Of a stretch of 45,409 nucleotides of DNA, positions 44,265 through 45,409 are shown piece by piece (the first letter of the stretch is position 1; each line of letters begins with the position of its first letter). Origin of the DNA: an uncultured Clostridia bacterium. Lineage in GTDB: Bacteria; Bacillota; Clostridia; TANB77; CAG-508. Both the position numbers and the translations under genes were made by a program. The DNA is taken from assembly GCA_934178555.1 (NCBI GenBank), contig CAKPQL010000013.1:1-45409 (forward strand). The letters run 5' to 3'. Under the pieces are notes generated by a model, which worked only from the letters and a program-made list of their open reading frames with translations, searched no databases and was not told where the DNA came from.

Positions 44265-44828
44265 TTATTTTTTCTTTTCTACCGAATATCCAAATTTTCC
44301 TATTTTCTTCCCTAATTCATAGTATCCACCATTTGCATAAGCAATTAAATCACATTTACTAATATCAAAAGCTCCTTTTTCGTCTATATATTTTTCGTCT
44401 GCATCTATTGATAATACTTCTGCTACAAACATATGATGACTTCCTAATTCTTTTATTTCAATAACTTTACACTCAACTGATACAGGGCTTTCTTCTATTA
44501 AAGGACATTTAACAAAATTTCCCTTTTGCTTTGTTAAATGCATTTCTTTAAATTTATCTACTTTTGCACCAGATTTTACTCCACACCAGTCCGTTGCATA
44601 AGCTAAATCTTTTGTAGTAAGATTTATAGCAAATTCTCCGTTTTCCTTAATTAAGTTATATGAATATCTTTCAGGTCTAACTGATATATATACAATTGCC
44701 GGATTAGTATTTTGTATTCCTGTCCATGCAACAGTCATTATATTAGACTTTTCCATTGTTCCTGATGTTACCATTACAGCAGGTATTGGATATATAAATG
44801 TTCCTGGTTTCCACATTGTTTTTCCCAC
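44265..44828 (-). CDS. Flavin reductase-like (flavoredoxin) domain protein
   Basis: This FMN-binding split-barrel protein of the flavin reductase/flavoredoxin family has the blocks PIPAVMVTSGTMEKSNIMTVAWTG, ISVRPERYSYNLI, FAINLTTKDLAYATDWCGV and HHMFVAEVLSID. Members transfer electrons with FMN in anaerobes, but the partner is unknown. The start is placed at GTG 44828, eight bases after AGGAG, because that site overlaps the GTG at 44837. That gives 187 residues. It stands alone between the rRNA operon and rpmG. Confidence 0.85.
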   Translation of the reverse strand: MGKTMWKPGTFIYPIPAVMVTSGTMEKSNIMTVAWTGIQNTNPAIVYISVRPERYSYNLIKENGEFAINLTTKDLAYATDWCGVKSGAKVDKFKEMHLTKQKGNFVKCPLIEESPVSVECKVIEIKELGSHHMFVAEVLSIDADEKYIDEKGAFDISKCDLIAYANGGYYELGKKIGKFGYSVEKKK

Positions 44829-44984
44829 AAAAATCACTCCTTTTAGTTATAAATTATACCATATATTATACTAGCATATCAATAATATTATTACTCAATT
44901 TTTTACAAGTCAAAAGCATTGTTTCTTATATATTTTATTGTATACATTAATTATTCTTTAACCTATATATAAAGTAATTTTTTA

Positions 44985-45040
44985 TATAATAAAATAAAGC
45001 ATACATTAAAAATATAGTATATCTCTAATGTATGCTTTAT
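44985..45040 (-). terminator. Terminator of the rRNA operon
   Basis: The 13-bp stem AAAGCATACATTA/TAATGTATGCTTT (44996-45008 with 45026-45038) is followed on the minus strand by ATTTTATTATA, just after the 5S gene. Confidence 0.8.
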
Positions 45041-45053
45041 AAAATATAAAAAA

Positions 45054-45170
45054 ACTGGCGACAACCTATTTTCCCAGCAAGGTAACTCGCAAGTATCTTC
45101 GGCATATATGAGCTTAACTTCTGTGTTCGGGATGGGTACAGGTGTTTCCTCATATATCATAATCACCAGA
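45054..45170 (-). rRNA. 5S ribosomal RNA
   Basis: On the minus strand the sequence starts near CTGGTGATTATGATATATGAGG, contains the conserved ACACCTGTACCCATCCCGAAC and GAAGTTAAGCTC, and ends at GGTTGTCGCCAG, which pairs with the 5' end. A long protein frame over this region is a coincidence. The ends are estimated to a few bases. Confidence 0.95.
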
Positions 45171-45228
45171 AAAGTTTAGTATGATTCAACACACTGAAAA
45201 ATATATAGATAAAAAGTAAACAAATATT

Positions 45229-45409
45229 GTGGTTAAGCCCTCGATATATTAGTATTGGTCAGCTTAATACATTACTGTACTTACACCTCCAACCTATCAA
45301 CCACGTAGTCTTCATGGTATCTTACTACCTTAACGGTATGGGATATCTTATCTCAGGGTGGGCTTCACACTTAGATGCTTTCAGCGTTTATCCCTTCCAT
45401 ACTTAGCTA
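45229..45409 (-). rRNA. 23S ribosomal RNA, 3' end (runs off the window)
   Basis: On the minus strand the conserved 23S 3' region is present: AAGTGTGAAGCCCACCCTGAG, then TTGATAGGTTGGAGGTGTAA, then GACCAATACTAATATATCGA and GGGCTTAACCAC. Only about 180 bases are inside the window. The 3' end is estimated at about 45229. It precedes the 5S gene in the usual order. Confidence 0.95.

Noticed and set aside
43920..44265. A tRNA gene near secE/rpmG, as in many bacteria
   Set aside because: No cloverleaf or conserved T-loop sequence could be found. I saw no tRNA anywhere in the window.
44963..45166. A 67-residue protein frame
   Set aside because: It lies across the 5S rRNA and its terminator.

Overview
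The window is strongly AT-rich bacterial DNA from what looks like an anaerobic, Clostridia-type Bacillota. The signs are a desulfoferrodoxin, IspG of the MEP pathway, a BofC-like domain protein, an LPXTG wall-anchored protein, AddB, and low-GC codon choice (AGA for Arg, GGA for Gly). No genus can be named from the sequence alone. The right edge holds the 3' end of a 23S rRNA and a 5S rRNA. Nearly all genes are on the minus strand.

Layout. 1-3028: a Type IIG-like restriction-modification protein cut by the window edge. 3029-3848: decayed DNA. 3849-6603: an endonuclease III-like glycosylase, a YdbC/PC4-like protein, ispG and a GC-richer 67-residue orphan. 6820-9447: a P-type Mg2+ ATPase. 9511-12510: desulfoferrodoxin, a HAD phosphatase and topB. 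12696-15104: leuS. 15152-19478: a three-gene surface cluster with a dockerin-bearing papain-like protease, a sortase-anchored cohesin protein and a dockerin-bearing degenerate protease. 19717-20862: a putative metallopeptidase. 20876-27783: an operon-like run addB-alr-pgeF-ldcA-udg. 27989-28651: a PLC-like protein. 28686-31199: a CadC/HMA/CadA-type metal efflux operon. 31396-34097: murD and a MurL-like epimerase. 34286-34552: rpsT. 34624-40439: BofC-like, ComEC, NlpC/P60 and an MtaD-like deaminase. 40647-44108: rpmG-secE-nusG-rplK-rplA-L10 leader-rplJ-rplL. 44265-45409: a flavin reductase, 5S and 23S.

Main finding. Three otherwise intact genes (udg, addB, and the metal ATPase) are each broken by a frame change that has exactly the same form. 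An extra C sits directly before a GGA codon for a conserved glycine, so the ribosome meets an in-frame CGG, and skipping one base restores the family sequence. addB has two such sites in a row, and the second CGG is in frame only after the first skip. I checked about 13,400 codons by eye. The only other in-frame CGG codons I found are two in one gene (27989-28651) that may be recently acquired. This suggests that CGG has no efficient tRNA here and that CGGA is passed by a +1 shift or read as a four-base glycine codon. A sequence-specific sequencing artefact is the main rival explanation.

Second finding. The cohesin and dockerin genes at 15152-19478 look like a minimal, wall-anchored, cellulosome-style complex that displays a cysteine protease together with a catalytically dead paralogue.
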